From Marsupella aquatica (Eukaryota; Marchantiophyta), in assembly GCA_973895155.1 (NCBI GenBank), contig OZ316896.1, forward strand, positions 21,886,001-21,950,000: a DNA stretch of 64,000 bases, given 5' to 3'. This document shows, one piece after another, positions 38,220 through 50,365 of the stretch. The notes under the pieces were generated by a model. That model was not told the DNA's origin and searched no databases. It saw only the letters and a list, made by a program, of their open reading frames with translations. Positions within the stretch are counted from its first letter, which is position 1. Each line of letters starts with the position of its first letter. Both the position numbers and the translations under genes were made by a program.

Positions 38220-39860
38220 CGCACTCTGGATAACTCTTATTGTATTGTTTTATTATTAGTCACTCATGTTTTAATTGTTTCCTTAGCCTCGATTACGACA
38301 TAGGAATAGGCATGCTTTGCTCACAAGGAGGAGTTGCCAACTCTTATTTTGTAGGTTTTTCTTAGCCTCGAAAGGAAAGCTTCATTCACAAGGCGGGACA
38401 GCAAACAGCGTAATCTCAAAGGTTTTTAGTTAGTGTGAGGAACGTGAATTTTTCTGTGAAGGTGAAGATGCTATTTAAAATTACTTAATATAATTTTTTC
38501 AATTATATTTTGATTCGAAAATAATGTTAGGATAAAATTAGTGTGATAACACTAATTTATGATTAGACCCTTAAAGTGGGCACTCTTCAACTAGTGTTAG
38601 TTACACTAATTATGGTTAATAGTGTACTAAATTTAAGAATGACCATTCAATTTTGGCTAATAGAATTGCCCATTTGAGAGACCGGTTACTTGGAGAAATA
38701 AAACTTAACAATTTTTTGTCAAAAGTGACAAAATAATTTTTGGAGAGGTTTTTGTCACTGAAACAAACTCTGGTAGATAACTCTTATTTGACTGTTTCCT
38801 TGGCCTTGAAAAGAATGCTTTACTGACCAGGCGGGGTAACCAAGACACACAGGTGGTGTGGGATTTGTTTTCCGGCGGCCTTTTGAGAGGATAGGTGAGA
38901 CTTACTTGGTTCTTCATTTTAACTTACTGGGCCGTTTTTTCTGTTTTTTATTTTGCTTTTGAAACGAATGGTTGGTTTTGAAAGGAATGGTTTACTCACC
39001 AAGCCGGCAGCGACGCAGCGCGGGTAGCCTCTGGGTCACTCTTATTTTATAATTTTTCTAGCCTCCAAACTAATGCTTTACTTACAAGGCGGGGTAGCCA
39101 ATGCACACTGGGTCACACTCGTATTTCTTGTTTATTTCGGTGCTTTTGAGAGGATTGCTTCATAGGCAAGACTTATTGGGTCATTTGCTTTTCCTTTTTC
39201 GTTCCCTTTGAGAGGATGGTTCGCTCGCCCGCCGGGCAGCGTGGGTAGCCAAGAGTTTTTCTTTTTAATTTATGGGGGGGAGGGAAATGGTTTGCCAGTA
39301 GCTACTGGGTCGTTTTTTTCCTTTCTTCTTTCCTTTTGAAAGAAATGTTTTTACTGACAAACCGCGTAATGTGGCTTGCCAAGACTTGTTGGGTAGTTTT
39401 TGTACTTGTTTCCTTTTTTTTTCTTTCCGAAAGTGAAGCCCCAATGGACCACCAGTTGGACTGAATTTTTGTGTTTGTTTTTCTTTGCTTTTATAAGGTA
39501 TGCTTTACTAATTATGGGTACTGTGGCTAGCCAACACTTACTAGCAAGACTTACTGAGTCGTTTTCTCGTTCTTTTTTCTTTGCTTTTTGGAAACGGATG
39601 CTTTACTCACAGTGCAGGCAAGGTGGATAGCCAAGACTCGCTGGGTCGTTTTCTCTTCTTTTTTTCATTGCTTTTGGAAGGAATGGTTTACCCACACCGT
39701 GTGCAGCCTGGGTAACCAAGAGTTTTTTTGTGGATTTCTTTCGGAGGAGGGAGGTACACTTACTGGGGAGTATGGAATTATTTTCATTTATTTCTTTGTT
39801 GTTGAACATAATGCTTTTACCCACAAGGCCTGACAAGGTGGGTAGCTAAGAGGTTTCTTT
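38220..39860. repeat. Degenerate tandem array, unit about 80-120 bp
   Basis: At least ten loose copies follow the pattern TTTTGAAAGGAATG(C/G)TTTACTCACAAGGCGGGGTAGCCAAGACTTACTGGGTCG then a long T/C-rich stretch. Copies are seen near 38310, 38815, 38980, 39070, 39145, 39210, 39335, 39495, 39595, 39680 and 39810. They vary in length because the poly-T linkers differ. Open frames in this array are by-products. It resembles an old minisatellite. Confidence 0.85.
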
Positions 39861-41254
39861 TCTTTAAGGGAGGGTAGGGGGATACGAAGGGGATGGGAGG
39901 GAAGTGGGAAGGCAGAAATTGCCCTTCCGTAGCCTACACTCTAAATCCTGCCTATGATATATTAATTTATGCCTGGCCAACTCCACCGACACACTGAAAA
40001 CAAAAAACACCTCAGGAGTGTTAGAAATTTAAAATGAAACAGGTCAACCTCCCATCCCCAAAGCAGTTTTCTGGACATTTTACCAGCCATATTCAAGATC
40101 TAAAATTAAAAAAATAAAATATGCAAGACAGTTCATTGTTGGAGGTCTCTCAATTTGAATGCACCCTCATCACATGCTACAATTTTAACACTATATACTT
40201 GGTGCAGGTTTCTGTCACCTGGTGACTTGCTGGCCTCACTAGTTTTTGCTTGTTGAAGATTTGCTTTGATTTTTGTAGTGGAGGCTTGGAGGTACACCGG
40301 TACTTTTAGACCGCTTGCGAAATGGGCAGGGGTTCTCGGGCTGCTGTCTTTTCTATGTACCCGGGCCTCTGCTTTCTGTTCCTTTGTTGGCTCCCTTTGC
40401 CCTTTTCCGAGCCCTGGATGCTGTTTTGCTTTACTGGTCTGCAAGCTTACCCATTCGTGGGTTTCACATGGAATAAAGTTAAAATTAAAAAATAATAATT
40501 AAGCTAAATTTTCATCAATTTCTGCTTTGAAGGAGTATTTTCATCAAGAGGGAAGGGGGACCCACCCATTAGACCCTACCAAGCAAGTGGCCAAGAAGAT
40601 TCACTGGGGAAAACCCCCAAGTCTACAAAAAAGTGAGAAGAATGGGGCACGAAGATTGAAACAAATCTACAGTAGTGCCTAGCCACTTGCAAGAGCAAAA
40701 GAACTCTCGTGAAGTCCACCTTAGACTCTACTATAAAGATGTCTGAAAAATAATGTATTGTCCGATGACTTTGTCAATTAAAAGGTTATTGAGGAAGATA
40801 TTTACTTTTTGAATCAGAAAGTAAATCGTGCTGTCGGATCAGGCCAGATCAAAACTAAATTAAATTAGCATTTTGCTATTGAAAACTGATAACATGGTTA
40901 CGATTAAGTCTTTGTCGAAACCCCCATCACTTTGTTGTTCAAGATACAGCCTGGTCATGATAGTCCAAGAAATGTGGGTTTGTCCCTTTTTACTCTTTTC
41001 TGGCTATCTAGTGTTTGCATTTGCAGTCTTCTTTTGAGTTTGGGGTTGGTCCTCTCGGACCTATTTTAGGTTTGATCCATTGTACATTGTTTGTTCCCTT
41101 TTTGTAAATTGGTCCTTGTTCTCTCAAATAATCAACTTGCTCGTCAAAAAAACAATTCTGGCCAAATAGAATGAGATTTAATGTTAGAACTCACAGCAAG
41201 AAGAAATGAGAGAATGAGAACTGAGAGAAAGTCCTATGAACCAAGCCATTTGAC
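39861..41254. other. Spacer with element-like tails
   Basis: No gene is supported. The text GGTTTCACATGGAATAAAGTTAAAATTAAAA near 40458-40490 matches GTTCACGCGGAATAAATTGAAATTAA near 44567 in the right arm of the inverted repeat, and GTTCACGCGGGATAAAC near 42587, so this is the end of a dispersed repeat. A T-rich tail at 41050-41120 resembles the 3' end of a retroposon transcript. Confidence 0.4.
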
Positions 41255-41570
41255 CACCAGAACCCAGAAGCACCCTGAAAGGCAATTTTTGTACTCAGAT
41301 AAACCTTTCATTTGTGAAAACATTCATAACTTTCTGATCAACAATAACATGTTGCATCCAAGTTAGAGGTTCATTCAAGTCGTCAATCTAAGCATTACTT
41401 CCCAAGAAGTTTTATTTCATTTGTTATTTTTCTTGTTTATTTGACATCTGGCTAGATGTTTTCCTACCGGTTCATTTTTAATTTTAATTTCAGTTCAACG
41501 GAGTAAACCTTCCAGATGGGGGGGAACCAGCAGGCCATAGAGGCATGTTAGGGGAAATCAAATGCATACT
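41255..41570 (+). repeat. Inverted repeat, left arm
   Basis: This segment is similar along its length to the reverse complement of 44515-44830. Shared stretches include CAATTTTTGTACTCAGATAA, CCAAGTTAGAGGTTCAT, CCAAGAAGTTTTATTTCA, TGGCTAGATGTTTTC and GGCCATAGAGGCATGT. It is not identical, so the duplication is old. Confidence 0.92.
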
Positions 41571-41704
41571 CGAGAGAGAAACATATACAGACACAAATTT
41601 TAGAAGCTTCCTTTGCTCCAACACTAATTTTGACCTCTATTTAATTATGTCCAAAATGGACCAGATTGTGGTCAGTATCTTCATAAAGAAAAAAGAAACA
41701 AAGT

Positions 41705-42175
41705 CTAGGAAGATTCTTCAACTAAATTACAACAATAGGAATGTCAAGGGAATTCTAATGGTAGGATGAGCTCAGTATTGAGGCTCACAGCAAATATAAT
41801 ATTCTGAAATCACACCTACGCTAGTTCACTTCAGTGGGGTGATCTCTAAGGTGGCAAATCAAACAGCTGACCCCATTCTAAACAGTTAATGAAGTCAAAG
41901 AATGTTCAATATTTAGTTTGATGCAAGAGCAAACAAAGGAAGATTCTTGGAATTTACAACGACTAAAGGAATGTCAAGGGAATGTCAAGTGATAGGATGA
42001 ACTCAGAGTTTTGAGGCTTACGCCTAATGTAATATTCTCAGTTCGGGCCTAAGTGAGGAGTGCTTAGGGTAATCTCCAAACTGGCAAATCAAACACCCTG
42101 ACCTCATTCTTAATGATTAATGCAGTCAAAAGGCTTTGTTCAAATTTTGAGTTTCATTATCAGCAAACAAAAAAC
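41705..42175. repeat. Tandem duplication, unit about 231 bp
   Basis: Copies begin near 41707 and 41938 with AGGAAGATTCTT and share GGAATGTCAAGGGAAT, TAGGATGA(G/A)CTCAG, TAATATTCT, GGCAAATCAAACA and AATTTTGAGTTT-type blocks. A partial third copy (GAACAAACAAAAACGTTAATTGTG) appears near 42450. Confidence 0.85.
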
Positions 42176-44514
42176 TTTATTTGTGCTGGGGACATGGGGA
42201 GATATTCATCAGGTTTCTCATTGAGCACAAGGACTGGTGATGAAAAGGGCAAATGGTGATTTTTAGTTCATTCAAGAGCACCCCATTCCTAGCATCTACC
42301 AATGGATAAGGTGGAAAGCTTCTCCCAGTTTGGTTTTTAAGAAAGGGGAAGCCACCCTGGAGCAAGCCGCTTAGCTGGCTGGCAGGCTAGGCAAATCCCC
42401 TTCTTATTTGAAATCTTTCATAAAGTTTTTGGACAACTTTTGGCTCATTAGGAACAAACAAAAACGTTAATTGTGTGGGGGCGGAGATATTAATAAGGTT
42501 GATATAGACAACAAAGGTGATGAATGAGGCAGTGGTGATTCAGTCTAAGAGCACCATTAATATTGCTTCAGGATCCCATCCGTGGGGTTCACGCGGGATA
42601 AACGGACATAAATAGTGCTTCAGGATATTTCTCTACATGGCAACGCTTCCCGCGACACTGCAATGTATAGCCTATTATTGTGTAAATCAATGTAGTGCAG
42701 GCACATCCAGATGTTTGTTGTGAGCCTTCTGGGGCTGTTCTAGTTCTTTGGCTCATTTGTTATGCTGGTTGTCCTCTTTGTTCCATGTGAGCCACGGTTC
42801 GCCTGTGCCTTTCTTGCTCTGACTGGTGGCCCTTTTGGGCCAGTGCTTTGTCTTTCCTTACAATAAAACAGGCAAGGTTTCCTTTCATCCAAGGAGACAA
42901 CTGGTTTCGCGGCTTGCATTCTTGGGCCGGTGGGATTTCCATTTCGCCTTTCTGAGCCAAAAATAAAATAAAAATGTTCTGCAGACACATCCAGATGCCT
43001 AGTAGGGCTGTCTAAATCCTCAGGCGATATGGCAAACAGGTTCTGTTCATAACATCTGACCATAACTATTCTTGTGGTTAGGTGAAGTTTTTGTTATGTG
43101 CCCGGCTATCAAGCTTCTTTCTGACCATGTGAAGTCTGGAACTTTGAGCTACCCTAATGAAAAGTTTCTAGTAAATTGCTATTGATGCAAGACCTGGACA
43201 ACCTGCCTGTATTGGCACGTTTGTATAGCATAATTCATTGTGACCTTTTGGGTCAACAGGGCCAAAGCGAGCCCATGCGTAAACTCGGAAATAGAAACTT
43301 GTAGTATTGGATGGCTATCTAGGTGGACGTGCCGAAAGTGAAAGGATACAAAGGCCCTCTACTCCCTTCGTTTTGGACTCTTGTTGGCAAAACTACCTAT
43401 TCATGATTGTTCTTTGTGCTCTAGGGCTGTGCAAGGAAGGTTCTAGGAATAGGAGAAGGAGGCAATTTTTGCAATAGATAAATTTGTGATGTTGGGGCTC
43501 AATCCAACTTATGGCCAGAGACCTCCTTGGACTTGGCTGCCCAAAATCCACTCCAAGCACTTTATCCCAACCCCAATTCCTTGGCCTCGGTTACCCAAGC
43601 CCGGGTACCGCAACACACTCCAGGCAGTCACGACTTACGCTCTGTCGCTGGACTTCCAAATTCCCTCCCTCCTCAAGCTTGGCTACTAGTTTTTGGACTC
43701 AGACTCAGCTTGCTCCTTGGACATGCCACTTCCCATGTTTGGGTGGTTGACTCTGACTAAGAAGCATTGTGCTCGGGTGACAAAATGGTCTGGTCATGTT
43801 GCATGTGACTATCATTGGTAACGGGGGATAGTGCCCCAACAAAACCCTTGCTCAGTTGCCCAACATCACACAATGTGGCAGCCTCTAAATGCTCACTGCA
43901 CGTTGACCCTCTTGTTTCTCACTCTTGCATTCTTGTCTCCCTCTTGCTTGGGCTCTCAGCTGAGCTCGTACACTCTGGGAGTTTAGGACCAAGTACTCTT
44001 GCCCCCCCCTTTTGTTTTCCTACTGACAAGCAAGGAAGTGTGCTCCCAAAATGTCATAAGGGGTACCCTTAGTACACCAAGTTGGCTAGGGTTTGCACTC
44101 TCGTCCGCAGCATGAGGGTTTTCCAAGTAAGCCTGCAATCTTCTACACCCTTCAACTGCAGCCTCTACTCCCATGATTACATGAAACTGTTTCAATGCTT
44201 GTGTAAAATCCACACTACTCAGCAGATGTGTCATTCAATCAACAAATACAAAGAGCATACCACTAGACTATGCCAGTCTGCTCTGCAATTTTAGGGAAAA
44301 ATCACTCCTAATGGTAATACCTGGTGGATCCAGGTCTGATCATGCACATGGTGCTTTAAAAACATCCCTCAATGAAAGTTTGTGGGGTTTGAGATGCCCT
44401 CCAGAGTCAAACTACCCAACAAGAATTGGTACTGTAGTAGATTGTCTTGTGTCAAATGGAGTTGAGTCTGCACTATCAAAGTAGACACAATAGGAAACTT
44501 TGTGGCCTTTCAAG
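42176..44514. other. Spacer between the inverted-repeat arms
   Basis: The 2.9 kb between the arms contains no transposase or other recognisable protein. Open frames (for example 42740-43063 minus, 43486-43760 plus, 43983-44234 minus) overlap each other in several frames and show no domain. The arms therefore do not bound an autonomous element that I can recognise. Confidence 0.45.
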
Positions 44515-44830
44515 TGTTTTCCCCTGACATGCCTCTATGGCCAGCTGGTTCCCCCATCTGGGAGGTTCACGCGGAATAAATTGAAATTAAGATTAAAAAA
44601 GAACCTGTACGAAAACATCTAGCCAAATGTCAAATAAGCAAGATAAATAATAGTTGAAATAAAACTTCTTGGAAAGTAATGCTTGGATCGACGGCTTGCA
44701 TGAACCTCTAACTTGGTTGAAAAGGTCATTGGTGATCAGAAATTTATGCAATTTTTCACAAATGAAAGCCAGGTTTATCTGAGTACAAAAATTGTCTTTC
44801 CGGGGTGCATCTGGGTTGTGCTGGTCCCAT
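44515..44830 (-). repeat. Inverted repeat, right arm
   Basis: This is the reverse-oriented partner of 41255-41570. The inner end carries GGCCAGCTGG and CACGCGGAATAAATTGAAATTAA, the outer end CAGGTTTATCTGAGTACAAAAATTG. The outer part also belongs to the dispersed repeat family seen at 44935-45790 and 49487-50365. Confidence 0.92.
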
Positions 44831-44934
44831 CCCAGAGTTTGGTCAAATGGCTTGGTCCATGGGACTGGCACTCATACATGGTGCACTTATGCACTCTAGA
44901 CTGTAAGTGCACTTTAAACATCCCTCTTCAAAAG

Positions 44935-45790
44935 AACACACCAGGTCATTCTTGACCAGAAAAGTACCTTTTTTTTTTACAAAATTAAATGCAAGCTTAG
45001 TACAAATAAGGTTTTTTGGCAGTCCATCTGGGTAGTAGCGATGCATTGGGGCATTTTTTAGAATGTTTAGGTCCAGGGCACTTTTTCCAATTCCTTTCAG
45101 GTGTGCCTGGCCAGGTTTACCACATCCTTCCACAAGACAGTAACTTACTGGTAAGCCCTTCTCAACAGGTCCCTCTTGACTCTATAAGTATGAACGGCTT
45201 TTAAATACATTGCCACTAAAAATGTGTGAATTTATAATATTATCATTATTTTTATATATTTACAGTACATAGTTCCACTGGTTACCTTGGTGAACTTGTC
45301 ATTCATATACAAAACTGTGTCATTTTTTTAATACAAGAAAAATAGTGATAATATTGTTAATTAGAACATCTTTAATGGAAAAATACTTAACAATTATAAT
45401 GGTTTTATAGTAAAAAGTGTTATCTTAGTGCAAGAAAGGTTTGCTGATAGTCCATCTGGGTTTCGCTTGTTTGGCAGTGTGCCAAATGTTTAGGTGCATG
45501 GGACTTCCAGGACGGTCTACCGCATCCAGATGACGGTAACTTACAGGTAACCCTTCCTCAAGAAAGAACCAGGTCAGTGTTGACCAGAAAGTTAAGAGTG
45601 TTTTTACACAAGAAAAATGCTATCTAAGTAACAAAGGTTTTAGAAAGTCCATCTGGGTCATGCGGATACATCCCGAGATCCTGTCAAATATTTAGGTCCA
45701 TATGCCTTTTTTTTTCAATTCCTTTTCCCGCCGGCGGTCCACCACATCCTTCCAGACGAGAGTAACTTACAGGTACAGCGGTAATTCTAC
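44935..45790. repeat. Three diverged copies of a dispersed repeat
   Basis: Copies at about 44935-45170, 45400-45570 and 45575-45790 share a TGACCAGAAA start, a poly-T, an AGTGTTATCT(T/G)AGT-type block, AGTCCATCTGGGT, TTTAGGTCCA and CCGCATCC/CCACATCCTTCCA, then a GTAACTTACAGGTA end. The same order recurs in the inverted-repeat arms and in the 49.5-50.4 kb array. Confidence 0.8.
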
Positions 45791-48350
45791 GGGTACAACA
45801 CAACGTTGGTAGATTTCGTACGGGTAGTCAGCATGCAGGCTGCCCCGAGATTCCCTTTTCTGCCCCCACCCGGACGGTCACTGGTCAGTGGTCATGCGGT
45901 TCCCCAAGTGCCCGGCCCTCCTGCAACACTGGCAGGGGGACAGGGCAGGACAGACAACTAATTTACCGTAGAGTGATTGCTGAAAGTGGTCCTCCATTCG
46001 CTGCCGCTGCCCCTCGTGCCTGGGCTGCCCGGTCCCTATTCGTTGCTGCCCTGGGAGAGAATGAGATTTGTTATAAGGAACTCATTTATTTATTTACTAT
46101 AATTCTCTGGGTCCTAAGCTTAGATGGTAACCGGCCAACTCACCTAATTTCTTGAAGTTCAACTCTTGGTGAGCAATGGGTTTGGGTGAACCACACTTTG
46201 ACATAGGGGCTACGAGAAAGTTACTCAACTAATAAAGCTTGACCTTGGAATTGAGTCAATGAAATTGATATTGTCTTACAAGTATTGTTGAGCAAACTCT
46301 ACACTTATGTGTATTAGCATAGAGTAAGTAGTATTCAAAAATGTGAAAGTTCACCCTCACGTGTTTTTGTTTTTGCTTTGAAACCGAAAGCTAACCCATC
46401 CAACTGAGGATGTGCTATCAACTCCCTAAACCCAACTCCAGAGCATGCACCTCTCTAAGGTAGTCCAAAAGGGGGGTCATACCTAGGACCAGGAGGGAGA
46501 GAGGGTTGGACCAGAGCCCAAAGCGGACCAGCCAGGTTTGAGGAGAAACCAGTACACCCACCACTACACCCCACACACAAACTCACCTTTCACAACCCTT
46601 GCAACTGGAAGGGGGATTGAACCCGAGACCTGTCAGTTCTAGGCTCATCCTCTGGTCAACTGACCACAACCAGTTTGTTTCACCCTAGTGTTTTCACCAT
46701 TTTGTGAGGGATGAATGGTGAGCAATAAAAATCAGCAATGGATGGTTCAAAGCTTAGGGGTGTGTTACACATAGGCCACCCTTTTTTTTTGCAGCCCTCG
46801 GTTCTCCCTAAACTGCTGCTCGGTGTTAGTGGGCCTGACTTTAGTGACTTGGATTCATTTTGTTTTATTTAGATTTCACATGTATTTCAAGAACAACAAA
46901 GTGCAGAACCTTTGCCCTCAGAAGCCTGTCTCAAGAGGAGGTTCTTGTATGACATTCTCAGTCTATAATATGATACTACCAGTCCCATTTACAATACACT
47001 ACATGCAAAACAGCCCTTAGCAATAATGTGTTTTTCCAATAAATGAGCTTCCAACGAAGGCTTATCCAGAATGATTTTACCTTGGTGGTGCCCGTAAAAA
47101 CAGGAATTACCCTATTAAGGGGAACATGAATGATTATACCTTGTTGCTGCCTGTAATGGGAGGGGGGAGGAGGGATGCATTTGACTCTTTTACTGTCACG
47201 AAGCAACTTGAGCGCTACAGTACTTTATATGACCCAGGACAGCTAAGCCTTCCCTTCAATATAACTACAGTAGAACCTTCAATGATATAGCTAGAAATTT
47301 TATTCGCTTTACAGAATCCCAATCACCTTTGTGCAGCACAGCATATTGTGTTATAGCACCAGCAGTATTGCAGACGCATATTTCTAATGTTTTTTGGACT
47401 AAATGGTGGGGCTCTGCTGTGGTTAAAGTGCAGTACCTATACCTACTGTATATAATTCTGTTGATAAGTCTGCATTGACGATATCAACAACACGAAGAGG
47501 AAGTCATGACTGTTACTGTAGCTAGTTGATTTTATAAAGGTGTGAAGGTGCTCATGATTGCCAAGTTCAACGAGCAACAATGACAACGTTGAATATGCTA
47601 AACCAAAATTAATTCCTATGGAGGGTCCTCCAAACTCACTTATTGCATTTGGGTTCACTTTTTGATGTTATGGGTCTCCATTTAGCTCATTAGAGAGCAA
47701 ATTCCAATTTCTGTAAGTGCAAAATGTTCGGTGAGCACTACTTTGGAATGATGGTTTTGGGCAAAAGCTGGTTGAAGCTTAAATACTTCAAAACTCATTT
47801 GCCACAACAAAAACTACCGCTATATTGGGCTCCGGTTGCTAGGATGACTAATCTTGAACAAACTCTGGATTTATGTAGATCCACTAACCTTTGGATGGTA
47901 TCAAAAAATGTGAAACATTCACTTTCATGTCAGAATCTTCTGTGCACATGTGGACACACTGGAAAAATCAAATGGGCAATAAGAATTCCCAAAATGCTAA
48001 TCCAGCTTCTTCTGAAATGTCAATGATTATCAAGGTAAATCCCAGCAACAATTACAATGTTCACAAAGCTAAAGAAAAAACTTACTACATCAAAGCTGGA
48101 GTTCACGTACCCCAACTACAGTCGTGCAAAGTTGACCAGCCGTGGCTATCATTTATTAATTAAACCTGTCGTTGTGTATTGGTGGACTGGACTGGCACAC
48201 CCACTGACTGGGGCAGACATTGAGGGAGGGACGATAAGCACGGTGTCCCCATATGGGCAGTCAGGGTGGTGGGCCACACAGCCCATGGTTCACGACCCTA
48301 TTATTTCAGTGCACTACAAATCAAATCATTCCAAAACTACGGTTGGGAGA
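45791..48350. other. Spacer without a supported gene
   Basis: The section has mixed composition with no recognised coding sequence. Frames such as 47724-48163 are short and lack domains. A GGGGGATTGAACCCGAGACC stretch near 46611 resembles a tRNA T-arm but has no matching acceptor stem nearby. Confidence 0.4.
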
Positions 48351-48780
48351 AATAGATATTTATTTGATGGACCCTAAAATGAAAAGTTCTATTGGATGGA
48401 CCCCACGAGTGATCTAGACTTTCAATAGACCTTAAATAAACATTTAAATGTCATTGATTGACCCCATGAGTGATCTACACACTGATAGACCTCAACATCC
48501 CAAAGTGTTATTCGAATGACACCATGAGGGGATCTTGACCTTAACTCAACAGACCTAAAATGTGGGTTGATTGAACCCATGAATTGATCTTCAGCATTGA
48601 CTATTGATAGACACTAAATTGAAGTACCAAAGTGTTACATGGTAGACCCATGAGTGATCTAGATCATTGATGGACCTTAAATATGCCTACCAAAAGGTTA
48701 TTTGATGGACCCCAGGAATGATCCAAACCCTTCATAAACCTTAAATCAACCTGCCGAAAACTTCATGGGTTGGTTAGGGA
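48350..48780. repeat. Degenerate tandem array, unit about 60-75 bp
   Basis: Six or seven loose copies follow the pattern AAGTGTTATTTGATGGACCCCATGAGTGATCTAGACCATTGATAGACCTTAAAT. The GGACCC and TGATCT anchors recur through the block with substitutions and small indels. It has no coding pattern. Confidence 0.85.
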
Positions 48781-49486
48781 CAAGACTTCTGGTTTAGGGG
48801 TCCATCAAGTAAATATCCCTTCAGACAATGAGAATCGGTTCTTTGCTTATGTAGGAAACAGGACGAGTTCTGTTCCTGGCACATAATTTTATGAAAGGGT
48901 CCGGGCAGGTGGGCCCCGTTGCCACGCGCCTGCCTTCAAGTCTTCATGATGTTGCATTGCAGCAGGTCTGCAACTTTGGCCCCTCAGCCCCTGCTTCCTG
49001 CCCGCTTCATCATTCGTTCCGGTCTTAAATTTTTGGAGCACGGAAACAGGAAAGGGAAAACGGGCCCACGGGCATGCGGTACGGGCACACGGCCCCACAG
49101 CATGTTGCGCGCGAAACTCTCCGTATGGAAAGTTCTATTTGATGGGGACGGTGCCGGGAAATGACCAAAGCGCCATCCCCGGCGACGGCGACCGGGATTT
49201 CCGGCCAGGGCAGGTCAGGGCAGCCCGCCGAGCGCGTATGGAACGGAAAAGTGAGACGACGAAAATGATGCGAAGTTAACGGTTAGCCGGGAGGTTCGCG
49301 TCGGTTATCTCGGGACCCGCCAACTCGACGGATTGGCCGCAACGGCGATGGATTCTTGTGTCAGGGGAATCCGTTTCGTGGATGGTGAAAAGCTTGCACG
49401 AATGAATGAATGATGCATTCCGAGTATTCGAGTAACATAATTGGAGAGGAGACTTCAGAAGTTTAATTCTCATTTAGACCAGTCCC
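48781..49486. other. GC-rich spacer
   Basis: Between 48890 and 49330 the sequence is notably rich in G, C and CpG compared with its surroundings, with short open frames on both strands that show no domain. It may be a decayed promoter-like island or the end of an element. Nothing firm is seen. Confidence 0.35.
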
Positions 49487-50365
49487 GTGAACCTTGCAAC
49501 CAGGGTGGACCAGATCGCTTTTGAACCAAAATAATGGTTTTTTTTTAACAAGAAAAGTGTTATCTGAGTAGAGAAAAGGTGTTTTTGCGGTCCATCCAGG
49601 AGTGCTAGTCCATCCAAACCTTTTGTGGAGCACTTTGGTCCACCTGGGCTTCAGTTTGGATAATGTGTCGTGCATTGGGAAAGAAGTAGAAATTCCCCTA
49701 GGGTTGTACAATAGTAGACAGTAAGTGATGTTGAACCCATGTGTTGTCAAGTATAAATGAGATGGCCAGGCACCCGTGAACCTTGCAACCAGGATGGATT
49801 AGATCGCTTTCAAACAAAAATAATGAATTTTTTTTAACAGGAAAAGTGTTATCTGAGTAGAGAAAAGGTTTTTCTGGGGTCCATCCACGAGTGCTAGTCC
49901 ATCCAAACCTTTTGTGGACCACATTTTGGTCCACCTGGGCTTCAGTTTTGGATAATTTGTCTTGCAGTGGGAAAGAAATAAAAATTCATCCTGGCACTAG
50001 CATTGTACAATAGGAGACAGTAAGTGATGTTGAGTCATGTGTTGTCAAGTATAAATAAGATGGCCAGGCACCCATGAACCTTGCAACCAGATGGATAAGA
50101 TGGCTTCGAAAAAAAATAATGAATTTTTTTTAACAGGAAAATTGTTATCTGAGTAGAGAAAAGGTTTTTTTGCGGTCCATCCCAAGAGTGCTAGTCCATC
50201 CAAACCTTTTGTGGACCACATTTTGGTCCACGTGGGCTTCAGTTTTGGATAATTTGTCTTGCAGTGGGAAAGAAATAAAAATTCATCCCGGCACTAGCAT
50301 TGTACAATAGGAGACTGCAAGTGATTTTGAGCCCATGTGTTGTCAAGTATAAATAAGATGGCCAG
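49487..50365. repeat. Tandem array, three units of about 290 bp
   Basis: Units start at 49487, 49775 and 50074 with (G/A)TGAACCTTGCAACCAG. Each continues with a poly-T, GTTATCTGAGTAGAGAAAAGG, GGTCCATCC, CTAGTCCATCCAAACCTTTT, GGTCCACCTGGGCTTCAG and GTTGTCAAGTATAAAT. Unit lengths are 288 and 299 bp with few differences between copies 2 and 3. It is the freshest expansion of the dispersed family seen at 41-46 kb. Confidence 0.95.

Noticed and set aside
46608-46630. GGGGGATTGAACCCGAGACC looks like a tRNA T-arm or tRNA-derived SINE
   Set aside because: No matching 5' half or acceptor stem is visible; kept only as a note.
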